DNA from: VRUG01 sp965372745
GTDB taxonomy: Bacteria; Planctomycetota; Phycisphaerae; Sedimentisphaerales; Anaerobacaceae
Reading direction: 5' to 3'
Assembly (NCBI GenBank): GCA_965372745.1
Contig: CBDVDM010000005.1
Location: forward strand, 1 to 64,000
Length of the DNA: 64,000 nucleotides
Every line of letters starts with the position of its first letter. Within the stretch, counting starts at the first letter, position 1. The notes beneath the pieces are model-generated. The model was not told the DNA's origin. It worked only from the letters and a program-made list of their open reading frames with translations, and did not search any database. Shown in pieces: positions 53,234-61,638 of the stretch. The translations under genes and the position numbers were made by a program.

Positions 53234-55036
53234 ATGGCAAATATTGATGAAAATTCTGTAGGGATAGTAGAAACAAAGACAATTCGTATTGTAGAAGATG
53301 ACAATCCATTGTCTCTCGAATGCGGAAAAACTCTCGGTCCAATCGATGTCGCTTACGAAACCTACGGCCGGATTAACGAGCAAAAAAACAATGTCATCCT
53401 CATCTGCCATGCTTTAAGCGGAGATGCACACGTCGCAGGCTACAACTCGCCTCAGGACAAAAGCCCGGGATGGTGGGACGTCATGGTTGGACCCGGAAAA
53501 GATATCGATACAAACAAATATTTTGTTATATGTTCAAACTTCCTTGGCGGGTGCAGCGGTACAACAGGGCCATATTCGACTAATCCAAAAACAAAAAAAC
53601 CTTATGGCCTGGACTTCCCGATGATCACGATTACAGATATGGTTAAAGTTCAGAAACTCCTGCTCGACAAACTCGGTATTGAGAAAATCCTGGCGGTTAT
53701 CGGCGGCTCGATGGGCGGAATGCAGGTGTTGCAGTGGACTATAGAATACCCGGATTTTGTACAGGCTGCTATTCCCGTCGCAACCACTACGAAGCTGAAC
53801 GCACAATCTATCGCATTCGATGCCGTTGGCAGAAACGCTATTCTTGCAGACCCGTATTTCAACCAGGGACAATACCAGAAAAAACAAGGTCCGGACAGAG
53901 GCCTGGGGATAGCAAGAATGATTGGCCACATTACATATCTTTCTGAAAAGGGTATGCATGAAAAGTTTGGCCGCGAGCTAAAAGCCACCGACAAATATAA
54001 CTACGATTTCAATTCCGAATTTGCCGTCGAAACATATCTTGACCACCAGGGACAGGCTTTCGTTGAAAGATTCGATGCCAACAGTTACTTATACATCACA
54101 AAAGCGATGGATTATTTTGACCTTGAAAGAAGTTACGACTCACTAAAAAAAGCCTTTGCAAAAACTAAATGCAGATTTCTTGTTATCAGCTTCGCAAGTG
54201 ACTGGCTCTTCACACCTGCTCAATCTCGCGCGATTGTAAACACACTGTTTGCAAACGACAAGGATGTAAGCTTCTGTGACATCGCATCACCTTATGGCCA
54301 TGATGCATTTCTCCTTGAAGCAGAAGTTCTCGGCGATTTCATTTCAAGTTTCATCCACGCCACCGGCAAACCTGAAATAAAACAGAATCAAAAAATTGAC
54401 TCCACCAGAAAAGAGCATCGTTTTAGCCGTTTCGATCATGCCATAAGAACTCGTGTTGACTATGAACTGATCGAATCGCTCATTGAGCCTGACAGTAAGG
54501 TTCTCGATCTCGGCTGTGGCGATGGGCGACTTTTGGTATCTCTTATAAAAGATAAAAACATAAAAGGTCACGGCATCGAACTTGAACAGGACCTTACTCT
54601 TGCATGTGTAAATCATGGCCTGCCAATTATTCAATACGACATCTATCAAGGCCTTAAGAACTGCGCAGACAAAAGCTTTGATTATGTAATTCTCTCGCAA
54701 ACCGTGCAAACCATCAAAGATCCTGAAAAAGTCTTTGCTGAAATGCTGCGAGTCGGCAGAAAGGTAATTGTCAGCTTCCCGAATTTCGCACACTGGAGAT
54801 GCAGAGCACAGTTGTTCTTTGGAGGAAAAGCACCGGTAACAAAACAACTGCCTTTCTACTGGTACAACTCTCCCAATATTCACTCCCTGTCTTTGAAAGA
54901 TTTTGACAGGTTCTGTAAAAAACTAAATGCTAAAGTAGAGAAAAAACTTCCTATGACCAAAAAACGGCTTAGCCCTGTCAGGTTAGCACCAAATATTTTC
55001 GCTGAACAGGTAATCTATGTCGCGAGCAAAGATTGA
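53234..55036 (+). CDS. Homoserine O-acyltransferase MetX fused to MetW
   Basis: A 600-residue fusion. Residues about 10-375 are an alpha/beta-hydrolase MetX: ALSGDAHVAGYN, the nucleophile GGSMGGMQVLQW, Asp in FASDWLFTP and His in YGHDAFLLEAE. Residues about 400-600 are a MetW-type methyltransferase-fold domain: PDSKVLDLGCGDGRLLVSLI, FDYVILSQTVQTIKDPEKVF and VSFPNFAHWRCR. MetX acylates homoserine for methionine synthesis; MetW, usually a separate neighbour, can be needed for full MetX activity. Here both are one polypeptide. A TATACT box 6 nt before the ATG suggests leaderless translation. Confidence 0.92.
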   Translation: MANIDENSVGIVETKTIRIVEDDNPLSLECGKTLGPIDVAYETYGRINEQKNNVILICHALSGDAHVAGYNSPQDKSPGWWDVMVGPGKDIDTNKYFVICSNFLGGCSGTTGPYSTNPKTKKPYGLDFPMITITDMVKVQKLLLDKLGIEKILAVIGGSMGGMQVLQWTIEYPDFVQAAIPVATTTKLNAQSIAFDAVGRNAILADPYFNQGQYQKKQGPDRGLGIARMIGHITYLSEKGMHEKFGRELKATDKYNYDFNSEFAVETYLDHQGQAFVERFDANSYLYITKAMDYFDLERSYDSLKKAFAKTKCRFLVISFASDWLFTPAQSRAIVNTLFANDKDVSFCDIASPYGHDAFLLEAEVLGDFISSFIHATGKPEIKQNQKIDSTRKEHRFSRFDHAIRTRVDYELIESLIEPDSKVLDLGCGDGRLLVSLIKDKNIKGHGIELEQDLTLACVNHGLPIIQYDIYQGLKNCADKSFDYVILSQTVQTIKDPEKVFAEMLRVGRKVIVSFPNFAHWRCRAQLFFGGKAPVTKQLPFYWYNSPNIHSLSLKDFDRFCKKLNAKVEKKLPMTKKRLSPVRLAPNIFAEQVIYVASKD

Positions 55037-55155
55037 TTACGACTTTTCGGAAACATGCTCCAGGAATTCCGGCAAAACAGTCGTATCGAAAGATTCCAAG
55101 GCGAGTGACAATTCCAGAATTGAGGTGCTGAAAGGGACGGGAATAAGGCTTTGAA

Positions 55156-55227
55156 AGCCAACGGTCGGATTCGAACCGACAACCCCTGGTTTACAAAACC
55201 AGAGCTCTACCGTTGAGCTACGTTGGC
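55156..55227 (-). tRNA. tRNA-Thr (UGU)
   Basis: A full cloverleaf on the minus strand: acceptor GCCAACG/CGTTGGC, D-arm GCTC/GAGC, anticodon stem CTGGT/ACCAG with loop TTTGTAA (anticodon TGT, Thr), variable GGGTT, T-arm GTCGG-TTCGAAT-CCGAC. CCA is not encoded. Confidence 0.95.
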
Positions 55228-55262
55228 ATCAGAAACAGCCATAATATAAAAAAGAGTGCGAT

Positions 55263-55301
55263 TAGTCAATCTCTTTTGCTATTGACTATTGACTATTGAC
55301 T
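55263..55301. repeat. Tandem 7-bp repeat with inverted copy
   Basis: ATTGACT occurs three times in tandem from 55281, preceded by its inverse TAGTCAAT at 55263, in the gap between tRNA-Thr and the GH130 gene. Small; possibly slippage, possibly a binding array. Confidence 0.5.
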
Positions 55302-55349
55302 ATATTACTATATCGGCTTGTTGTGTCCCTTGATTTAAGGAGTTGCTGA

Positions 55350-56396
55350 ATGAATGTTTATCGCTGTCCGGACAACCCAATAATTACACCAAAAGACGTT
55401 AAACCCTGGCAGGAAGGGTACGAAGTTATAGGTACATTCAACGCAGGCGTTACCAGACTCGGCGATGAAATCATATTACTGCTTCGAGTAGCTGAAAGAC
55501 CAGTCAGTTCAGATCCTGATATTGAATATACCGCTGTTTATGATGTTGAAAGACAGCAGATTACACTCAAAGAATTTTCTAAAAAAGATTCTTCAATAGA
55601 TTTTTCCGACCCACGTATAACTATCACGCCACGGGGCACATTTCTGACATCGCTGTCACATTTCAGGCTCGCAAGAAGCAAAGATGGTATTCATTTTGAC
55701 ATCAGCGACAAGCCCTGTATGTCACCGGCAACCGACTATGAAACTTTTAGTATTGAGGACCCCAGAATCAGCCTTATAGATGAGACGTATTATATTACCT
55801 ACGTTGCGGTTTCGCCCTTAGGCGTAACAACGTCTCTGGCCTCGACAAAAGACTTCGAAAACTTCGAGCGGCACGGCGTGATTTTTTATCCGGACAACAA
55901 AGACGTGGTGTTGCTACCAGAAAAAATCGATGGCAAATTCTATGCGATTCATCGGCCGGTAACATCTTTATTTAAAAAACATGATATGTGGATTGCAGAA
56001 TCGCCGGACCTTTTATGCTGGGGCAATCATCGATACTTAATGGGAACTGCTGAGGGACTTTGGGACAGCACAAGAATCGGCGCAAGTACCGTCCCTTTCA
56101 AGATTGAACATGGCTGGCTCGAAGTATATCACGGGGTTGACGAAACAAATCGTTACTGCCTCGGTGCGGTGCTTTTGGACAGCAAAGAACCCTGGAAGGT
56201 TTTGGCAAGAACTAAAAGGCCAATCCTTGAACCACAAACCGACTACGAAATCGAAGGCTTTTTTGGAAACGTAGTATTCAGCTGCGGTCTACTTTGTGAG
56301 CAGGGCAAACTCAAAATCTATTACGGCATAGCTGACACCTCAACAGCTTATGCAGAACTTTCTTTGCAAGAGGTCCTCGATTCTTTAATCTCATAA
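55350..56396 (+). CDS. GH130-family glycoside phosphorylase or hydrolase
   Basis: A 348-residue five-bladed propeller enzyme of family GH130: CPDNPIITPKDVKPWQ, FNAGVTRLGDEIILLLRVAE, DYETFSIEDPRISLIDETYY (the family Asp in EDPR), DVVLLPEKIDGKFYAIHRPV, WLEVYHGV and the ending FSCGLLCEQGKLKIYYGIAD. GH130 members phosphorolyse beta-mannosides or hydrolyse related mannosides; which applies here cannot be read. AAGGAG lies 8 nt before the ATG. No signal peptide, so it acts on imported oligosaccharides. Confidence 0.92.
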   Translation: MNVYRCPDNPIITPKDVKPWQEGYEVIGTFNAGVTRLGDEIILLLRVAERPVSSDPDIEYTAVYDVERQQITLKEFSKKDSSIDFSDPRITITPRGTFLTSLSHFRLARSKDGIHFDISDKPCMSPATDYETFSIEDPRISLIDETYYITYVAVSPLGVTTSLASTKDFENFERHGVIFYPDNKDVVLLPEKIDGKFYAIHRPVTSLFKKHDMWIAESPDLLCWGNHRYLMGTAEGLWDSTRIGASTVPFKIEHGWLEVYHGVDETNRYCLGAVLLDSKEPWKVLARTKRPILEPQTDYEIEGFFGNVVFSCGLLCEQGKLKIYYGIADTSTAYAELSLQEVLDSLIS

Positions 56397-56421
56397 CCGT
56401 GTATTCTAAAATTTGGTTACG

Positions 56422-58464
56422 ATGAATCCTGCTTGCTATTTGTTTTTACTTTTAGTATTTTGGCCCGCTATGCGTATTAAAAACTCTCGAACCAATTCTA
56501 AGTCCAAAAGCATCTCTATTGGCCGTCTTTATGACCTGTTAGCCAGACATGCCTGTAGTGTCATCATTTTCGCCGCTTTGTTCTGTAATATCGCAGCGAA
56601 ACTTTTTCATTCCTGGACCAATAACCTACTCAGACAATCCTTTGAATGGATGCTAAGCGACATTGCAGTACTGCTAAGTATTGAGGTTATTGCTTCAGTG
56701 ATTTGTTTTCGCTGGCCTCGAAAACGTATTACCAGAACCGTTCTGATATTCTCAGCAATCGTTTGCACCTGGTCAGTTATGAATGCCGGCTGGCTGATAA
56801 GAACCGGAACGCAAATTTTGCCGGCGGTACTTTTGCCGCTGTTTCGTGATCCCTTAAACGCTTTAACTATCATTGGCGTAAACCTGGTCAAGATGCCTGT
56901 TGCAGCAGTAGCCCTGCTTGGGCCAAGTGCTATAGCTCTAACTTTTTTCTTTTCTGTTCTGGCAAAACCAAAACGGCCAAATTACAATCACAGCAGATTC
57001 TTAAGGAAAACTTTAATCAGCTTTGTCCTGATATTAGTGTTTACAGTTATTCGCAGCACTATATCAAAACACAGCTCTGTGCCGGCAGCTTCTGCAGGGA
57101 TGCGATACAACTGTCAGCTAAAAGCTATAACGAGCCTTTTCTCACCTGGTTCCAGGCAATTGGCAGGAAAAAATGCGGAAAACGCCACGCGGGTAATTCC
57201 CGCTTTGGGCCAGATCAACCTTGAACCTTCCAAACCACATTCAGGCAATAATTATAATGTTGTTATAATTGTCCTCGAAGGTATTCAGTACAGACACACA
57301 TCTCTTTACAATAAGCAAAATAACCTGACGCCTTATATGCTCTCATTAGCCGAACAAGGTGTAGAATTTTCAAACGCCCGTACTGTTTTGACACATACAA
57401 CAAAATCCTTGTTTTCGATTTTGACCGGCAGGTTCCCTTCGGCTTCACAGGACCTTGCTGAAGCTGTACCAGTATCAAAGCCATATGTCGGTATCACTAC
57501 AATTCTAAAACAAAACTTAAATTACAAAACGGCCTTTTTTCAATCTGCTAAAGGTGCTTTTGAATGCCGACCTGGGCTGGTTTACAATCTCGGATTTGAA
57601 AAATTCTTTGCAAGAGAAGACCTGAATGACCCAAACGCGTTTATAGGTTATCTCGGCAGCGACGAATTTGCCATGCTGGAACCAATTACAGAATGGATTC
57701 AATCAGACCACAAGCCGTTTTTACTTACCATTCTCTGCTCGGTAACTCACGACCCTTATGAAGCACCGACGTGGTTTGCGGAACCGGCCAAAGAACCTGT
57801 GCAGCGTTACCGACAGGCTATTTACTATACAGACAGATTTATTCAGGCACTGGATACCGAACTTGCTAAACTGAAGTTATCCGATAAAACTATTTTCTGT
57901 ATTATAGGCGACCATGGTGAAGCTTTTGGAGAGCATGGTTTGCACGGCCATGAAAGGATTGCTTTTGAGGAGGTACTGCACATACCCTGGGTAATGCGAG
58001 CACCGTTTTTGCTCGAAGAGCAAACCAGGATTGCAGCACCGGTCAGTACTATTGATTTTACTCCGACGTTATTGGAACTTTTAGGTTTTGATACAAACAA
58101 AGCCGGTTTTGACGGCATTGACGCATTGGCAGCAATGGCCGCTGACCGCAAAGTATATTTTTCCGGCTGGATACAACAAGGTCCGGCAGGGTTTGTATCA
58201 GGCAACTATAAATATATTTATGACCACACAAACCAATTGGTTTCTGCTTATGACCTCAATGCCGACCCATTTGAATTAGTTCGATTAGAGCTTGATGAGG
58301 TGCAGACAAAGATTATTACTGACGATGTTACCTCATGGCGGAGAGACAGCATTTTTTGTCTCAAGAAACCTCAAAACGGCAAAAAAGTCCTTTTTAATTC
58401 CTGGCTTTGCCGCTGGAACAATCGCATATCTTCAGCTAAGCGAGTCTCCGATACAAAAGATTGA
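56422..58464 (+). CDS. Membrane-anchored sulfatase / LTA-synthase-like protein
   Basis: A 680-residue protein with an N-terminal membrane domain of about five helices (residues 1-215) and a large extracytoplasmic alkaline-phosphatase-superfamily domain (about 275-640). Metal and nucleophile region: NVVIIVLEGIQYRHTSLYNK and TVLTHTTKSLFSILTGRFP (Thr nucleophile as in lipoteichoic acid synthase rather than the Cys/Ser of true sulfatases); IIGDHGEAFGEHGLHGHERI holds further metal ligands. Likely a phosphoglycerol or phosphoethanolamine transferase or a phosphatase at the envelope. ATG 56422 is preferred over the in-frame TTG 9 bp earlier. Shares orientation with the GH130 gene. Confidence 0.82.
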   Translation: MNPACYLFLLLVFWPAMRIKNSRTNSKSKSISIGRLYDLLARHACSVIIFAALFCNIAAKLFHSWTNNLLRQSFEWMLSDIAVLLSIEVIASVICFRWPRKRITRTVLIFSAIVCTWSVMNAGWLIRTGTQILPAVLLPLFRDPLNALTIIGVNLVKMPVAAVALLGPSAIALTFFFSVLAKPKRPNYNHSRFLRKTLISFVLILVFTVIRSTISKHSSVPAASAGMRYNCQLKAITSLFSPGSRQLAGKNAENATRVIPALGQINLEPSKPHSGNNYNVVIIVLEGIQYRHTSLYNKQNNLTPYMLSLAEQGVEFSNARTVLTHTTKSLFSILTGRFPSASQDLAEAVPVSKPYVGITTILKQNLNYKTAFFQSAKGAFECRPGLVYNLGFEKFFAREDLNDPNAFIGYLGSDEFAMLEPITEWIQSDHKPFLLTILCSVTHDPYEAPTWFAEPAKEPVQRYRQAIYYTDRFIQALDTELAKLKLSDKTIFCIIGDHGEAFGEHGLHGHERIAFEEVLHIPWVMRAPFLLEEQTRIAAPVSTIDFTPTLLELLGFDTNKAGFDGIDALAAMAADRKVYFSGWIQQGPAGFVSGNYKYIYDHTNQLVSAYDLNADPFELVRLELDEVQTKIITDDVTSWRRDSIFCLKKPQNGKKVLFNSWLCRWNNRISSAKRVSDTKD

Positions 58465-58752
58465 AGCTCTCGTACGATATCTGCTGTCAATTCAATATTA
58501 CATGATGTTTATTTTATCCAAAGGGACGTTGCTTTTTGTCAACACCTGCCCATTTTCTCTGTTACTTCACATTTTAACGTCCTATAATGTAAAAATAGGC
58601 CAACTGTGAATGTGCCGTGTTTGCGAAAAACAACGAGGCGTTAAAACACAACATCCTTTCTGATGGCTGCTGAAAATGTGTGCGCTGTGTAACTGTTTTC
58701 GTGGCAGATTGTTAACCAAAATCAGAGCTGTCCTGCAATCAATTATTTTTAG

Positions 58753-58769
58753 TTGGCATATTGTTTGCT
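58753..58769 (+). promoter_or_regulatory. Sigma-54 (-24/-12) promoter
   Basis: TTGGCATATTGTTTGCT matches the YTGGCACG N4 TTGCW consensus with GG (58755-58756) and GC (58767-58768) separated by exactly 10 bp, the diagnostic spacing. No protein gene begins until 59045; the immediate product would be the structured RNA starting near 58780. Confidence 0.75.
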
Positions 58770-58779
58770 AAATTGTTAC

Positions 58780-58955
58780 TTAGCCTTTTAAGGCGATGAC
58801 ATTGGGCGGATGTCCTAGAAACAAAATTTTGGAGGAGGATATATCCGCCCGATTTCAGTACAAAACCAGAATTAGTTCTATTGGAGCTTGAGAGAGCTGA
58901 TTTTGTTATTCGTATGATGCGAGGTCAACCGGAGGAGGATGACCTCGCTTTTTTT
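58780..58955 (+). ncRNA. Candidate small RNA with two GGAGGAGGAT loop hairpins
   Basis: About 175 nt, from the predicted sigma-54 start to a T7 run. Hairpins in order: GCCTTTTAAGGC (58783-58794); GGGCGGAT (58804-58811) with ATCCGCCC (58843-58850), loop containing GGAGGAGGAT (58831); a short AGAATTAGTTCT hairpin followed by TTGGAGC; and GCGAGGTCA (58919-58927) with TGACCTCGC (58940-58948), loop ACCGGAGGAGGA, followed by seven T. The last is an intrinsic terminator. Repeated GGA in loops is the design of CsrA/RsmA-sequestering RNAs; alternatively the loops could compete for anti-Shine-Dalgarno pairing. No ORF with a plausible start fits inside. The upstream part of the 58465-59044 gap has no other recognisable feature. 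Confidence 0.65.
58919..58955 (+). terminator. Intrinsic terminator of the candidate small RNA
   Basis: Nine-bp perfect stem GCGAGGTCA/TGACCTCGC with a 12-nt loop, then TTTTTTT (58949-58955). Confidence 0.88.
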
Positions 58956-59044
58956 ATGCGTTGTCTCCATTCTTAAAATTGCCTTTTCGTATTTGACTTT
59001 TTCGCTACTCAATTCAAATTGAACCTCATATAATCTAATTTGCC

Positions 59045-60094
59045 ATGGAACGAGGTATCTATAGAATTATCGACGCTAATTTTAACCGTGCCCGCGAAGC
59101 TATCCGCGTTGTAGAGGAATTCTGCAGGTTCATTTTGAACAACGATTTATTAACTGAGCGTGCAAAGAAACTTCGCCACGAACTTTGTGCTGTGATAAAC
59201 AATCTTGATACTGGCAAACTCATTTCAAGTAGAAACACATTAGCAGATGTCGGTGCCGGTAAAACAATTAATAATCAGCTTACAAGAGGTAATTTACGTG
59301 ATTGTCTCACTGCCGCCTGCAAACGCCTCACCGAGGCACTTAGGGCGATTGCAGAGACAACTCAAATAATTAATCCCCAGATTGCTCAAAACATTGAAAA
59401 ACTTAGATATGATAGTTACACGCTCGAAAAAGATATCGTCATCTTAGCCGAGCCGGTCGAAAAATTCAGGAAAGTCAGTTTGTATGTCATAATAAGCAGC
59501 AACCTTCCCGCTGATGTAATTTCTTTGACTGGTAAATGTATCGCCAGTCAGGCTGACTGTATTCAATTGCGAACAAAAGATATAGCAGACGACCGGTTTT
59601 TCGCTTTGGCAAGAGAGTTCGTTAAGATTTGCAAAGAGGCTAACGTTTTGAGTATCATAAACGACCGGGTTGATATCGCAGTAGCAGCCTGTGCGGACGG
59701 CGTACATCTTGGCCAAAACGATTTGTCTATAGAGCAGGCTCGCTATCTCGAATTAGCCCCGCTAATCATTGGCAAAAGCACGCATTCACTTGAACAGTTG
59801 CAGGCTGCATGTACAGAAAATTCAACCTATGTTTCTCTTGGGCCGGTGTTCGCCACCGAGACTAAACCAACCGAACCGGCTGTCGGTTTGGACTATGTCA
59901 AACAGGCTACAAAACAGTTAGCTGATACCGGTATAAGCCCTGTCGCTATCGGAGGCATAACCGTTGAAAATGTTGAACAGGTTTTAAAAGCTGGTGCAAA
60001 AGCTATTGCAGTCTGCTCTGCTATAACAAATTCACAGAACCCTGCTGCCAGCTGTCGCGAATTCAAGGAAAAAATCGCTGGTTTTAAGCAATAA
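59045..60094 (+). CDS. thiE: Thiamine phosphate synthase with N-terminal ThiD2 domain
   Basis: A 349-residue two-domain protein. Residues about 1-135 match the ThiD2-type helical domain (YRIIDANFNRAREAIRVVEE, CRFILNN, LRHELC); residues about 145-349 are ThiE, which joins HMP pyrophosphate and thiazole phosphate: ADCIQLRTKD, IINDRVDIAVAACADGVHLG, STHSLEQLQAA, YVSLGPVFATETKP and PVAIGGITVENV. All ThiE phosphate-binding and catalytic segments are present. The ATG is 10 nt after TATAAT, so the leader is very short and no Shine-Dalgarno is seen. No TPP riboswitch precedes it, unlike thiSGH. Confidence 0.93.
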   Translation: MERGIYRIIDANFNRAREAIRVVEEFCRFILNNDLLTERAKKLRHELCAVINNLDTGKLISSRNTLADVGAGKTINNQLTRGNLRDCLTAACKRLTEALRAIAETTQIINPQIAQNIEKLRYDSYTLEKDIVILAEPVEKFRKVSLYVIISSNLPADVISLTGKCIASQADCIQLRTKDIADDRFFALAREFVKICKEANVLSIINDRVDIAVAACADGVHLGQNDLSIEQARYLELAPLIIGKSTHSLEQLQAACTENSTYVSLGPVFATETKPTEPAVGLDYVKQATKQLADTGISPVAIGGITVENVEQVLKAGAKAIAVCSAITNSQNPAASCREFKEKIAGFKQ

Positions 60095-60518
60095 TTTCAG
60101 CTATTTTTGAGATAATCCAAAGTTTTCCAGACAGGTTTTCTACGATTTATCCACTAACATCATAATTTTCAGGCGAATTACCTTTTTTTTCAAGAAAATT
60201 GCCCTTAATTGATTATTGGAAGCAGATACATAAATAAAGACTTCATGGCACTTTAATCTCTTTAAATGTAACCTTCTTAACAAAGGCACGTTATCGACAA
60301 CTCTTCCTATTTTAACGGGTGCAACAACAAAGGTTGTTAAAAAGGGCAATCTCTTTCCGTGGTTCTTTTTGACAACAATTAAAGTGTACTTCTGTGGCGA
60401 GATTGTGGTTATCAACAAGTTTTCCACAAAGAAAACGCTGTCTTTGTTCAGGCTTTCTTTGTAAAATTGTGTAACAAAATGCTCAGGAAATCGCGTAAAT
60501 TTTTGGAAACTATAATTT
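60095..60518. other. AT-rich intergenic region with four near-consensus DnaA boxes
   Basis: Four sites differ from TTATCCACA at one base, all on the plus strand: TTATCCACT (60147), TTATCGACA (60291), TTATCAACA (60409) and TTTTCCACA (60420). Chance would give about 0.09 such sites in 424 bp on both strands. The region has no gene. It could be oriC, a secondary DnaA-binding locus, or chance enriched by AT content; gene orientation on its left (mostly plus) does not favour an origin. Confidence 0.45.
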
Positions 60519-61481
60519 ATGAAAAAAGGGTTAATTTCAATAGGTGAGTCGATTCACGCATCAATCCCAAAGACAGGCCGGGTAATGAAAGAGCTGGCCC
60601 AGCTTGGTTCTGACGCTTATAAAAAACAAAGTCAGCCTCTTGATTATATAAAAGGTCTTGTTGAATCTCAAGCCGCCGACGGTGCCGATTATATCGCGGT
60701 GAATCTCGATGTCTTTGGAGAATCAAATCCCCAAACGACTGTTGATATGATGGTCGAATATGTAAAGCTTGTCCGAAATTGGAGCGGCGGTGTACCGGTT
60801 TGTATTGACAGCAGTGACGACAATGTCTTAAAAGCAGGCCTAAAAGAATGGTATAACACCGACGCATCTGTTAAACAACCTTTGATAAATTCTATTAAGA
60901 CCTACACGACCGCTAACATGCTGCCGTTGAAAGATGAATATGATTATGCATTCATAGGTTTATTAGTAAGCGAAGATAAGCCCACAGGCCCGGGAGGCTC
61001 GCATTCAATTGACGAGCTTTATAATCTTGCCAGACGAATTTTTGATGAAGCTACGGGAAAATACGGCTTCAAACCGCAGGAGATTTTCTTTGATTCGACG
61101 GTATTTCCACTGGCGATTGATATGCCCATGGAGCCAAATATCCCCGGCTATACTTACAGAACGTTTGAAACCATAAAGAAAATCAAATCAGACCCGAAGA
61201 TGAAAGGCGTTCATTTCTCACTCGGCGTAACCAACTGTGTTCGTGACCTTCCGGGAAGAAAAATAGGAGTTGCCCGGGCATATGTTGAAGTTGCAATAAG
61301 GTACGGCCTGGACGCCGGAATTGTTAATGTATCTCATAAACTCGGCACCAGACCCGCAGATACTGAGCTTGTAAAACTGGTAGAAGCTTATGCTGCGATG
61401 GACGGTTCAGCCGAAAAACTTAACGACACAATGATGCTGATGGGCAAATTCTGCAGGGAAGCAAAAAAGCCAAAGAACTGA
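60519..61481 (+). CDS. Methyltetrahydrofolate-type pterin-binding methyltransferase
   Basis: A 320-residue DHPS-fold protein resembling methyltetrahydrofolate:corrinoid/iron-sulfur protein methyltransferase: LISIGESIHASIPKTGRVM, DGADYIAVNLDVFGES, PVCIDSSDDNVLKAGLK, FFDSTVFPLAIDM and HFSLGVTNCVRDLPGRK. Enzymes of this fold move a methyl group between folate and a corrinoid protein (AcsE, MtvA) or act in one-carbon metabolism. No corrinoid partner gene is adjacent, so the partner is unknown. A TATAAT lies only 2 nt before the ATG and is probably not its promoter. Followed by a bidirectional terminator. Confidence 0.82.
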   Translation: MKKGLISIGESIHASIPKTGRVMKELAQLGSDAYKKQSQPLDYIKGLVESQAADGADYIAVNLDVFGESNPQTTVDMMVEYVKLVRNWSGGVPVCIDSSDDNVLKAGLKEWYNTDASVKQPLINSIKTYTTANMLPLKDEYDYAFIGLLVSEDKPTGPGGSHSIDELYNLARRIFDEATGKYGFKPQEIFFDSTVFPLAIDMPMEPNIPGYTYRTFETIKKIKSDPKMKGVHFSLGVTNCVRDLPGRKIGVARAYVEVAIRYGLDAGIVNVSHKLGTRPADTELVKLVEAYAAMDGSAEKLNDTMMLMGKFCREAKKPKN

Positions 61482-61550
61482 ATTTATTCGTGCTCGCCAA
61501 AAGCGACACATCAAATTTAATACGGCATTAAATCTAAATGTTGAAACAAA

Positions 61551-61595
61551 AAAAGCAGGCGAATCCCATAAATAGATCCGCCTGCTTTTGTTTTC
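61551..61595. terminator. Bidirectional intrinsic terminator
   Basis: AAAAGCAGGCGAATC (61551-61565) and GATCCGCCTGCTTTT (61575-61589) pair in 14 of 15 positions. A-run before and T-run after allow termination from both convergent genes. Confidence 0.88.
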
Positions 61596-61638
61596 AGCCG
61601 ACATAAACCAGTAAGAACTAACCTGTTCATGCGGTCAA

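Noticed and set aside
58938..59021. Short frame starting at the ATG in GGAGGAGGATG of the terminator loop
   Set aside because: The Shine-Dalgarno would be fused to the ATG, and the frame runs through a terminator hairpin and its T-run; 27 residues without any family resemblance.
60511..60516. TATAAT as promoter for the pterin methyltransferase gene
   Set aside because: It ends 2 nt before the start codon, so transcription would begin inside the coding sequence.
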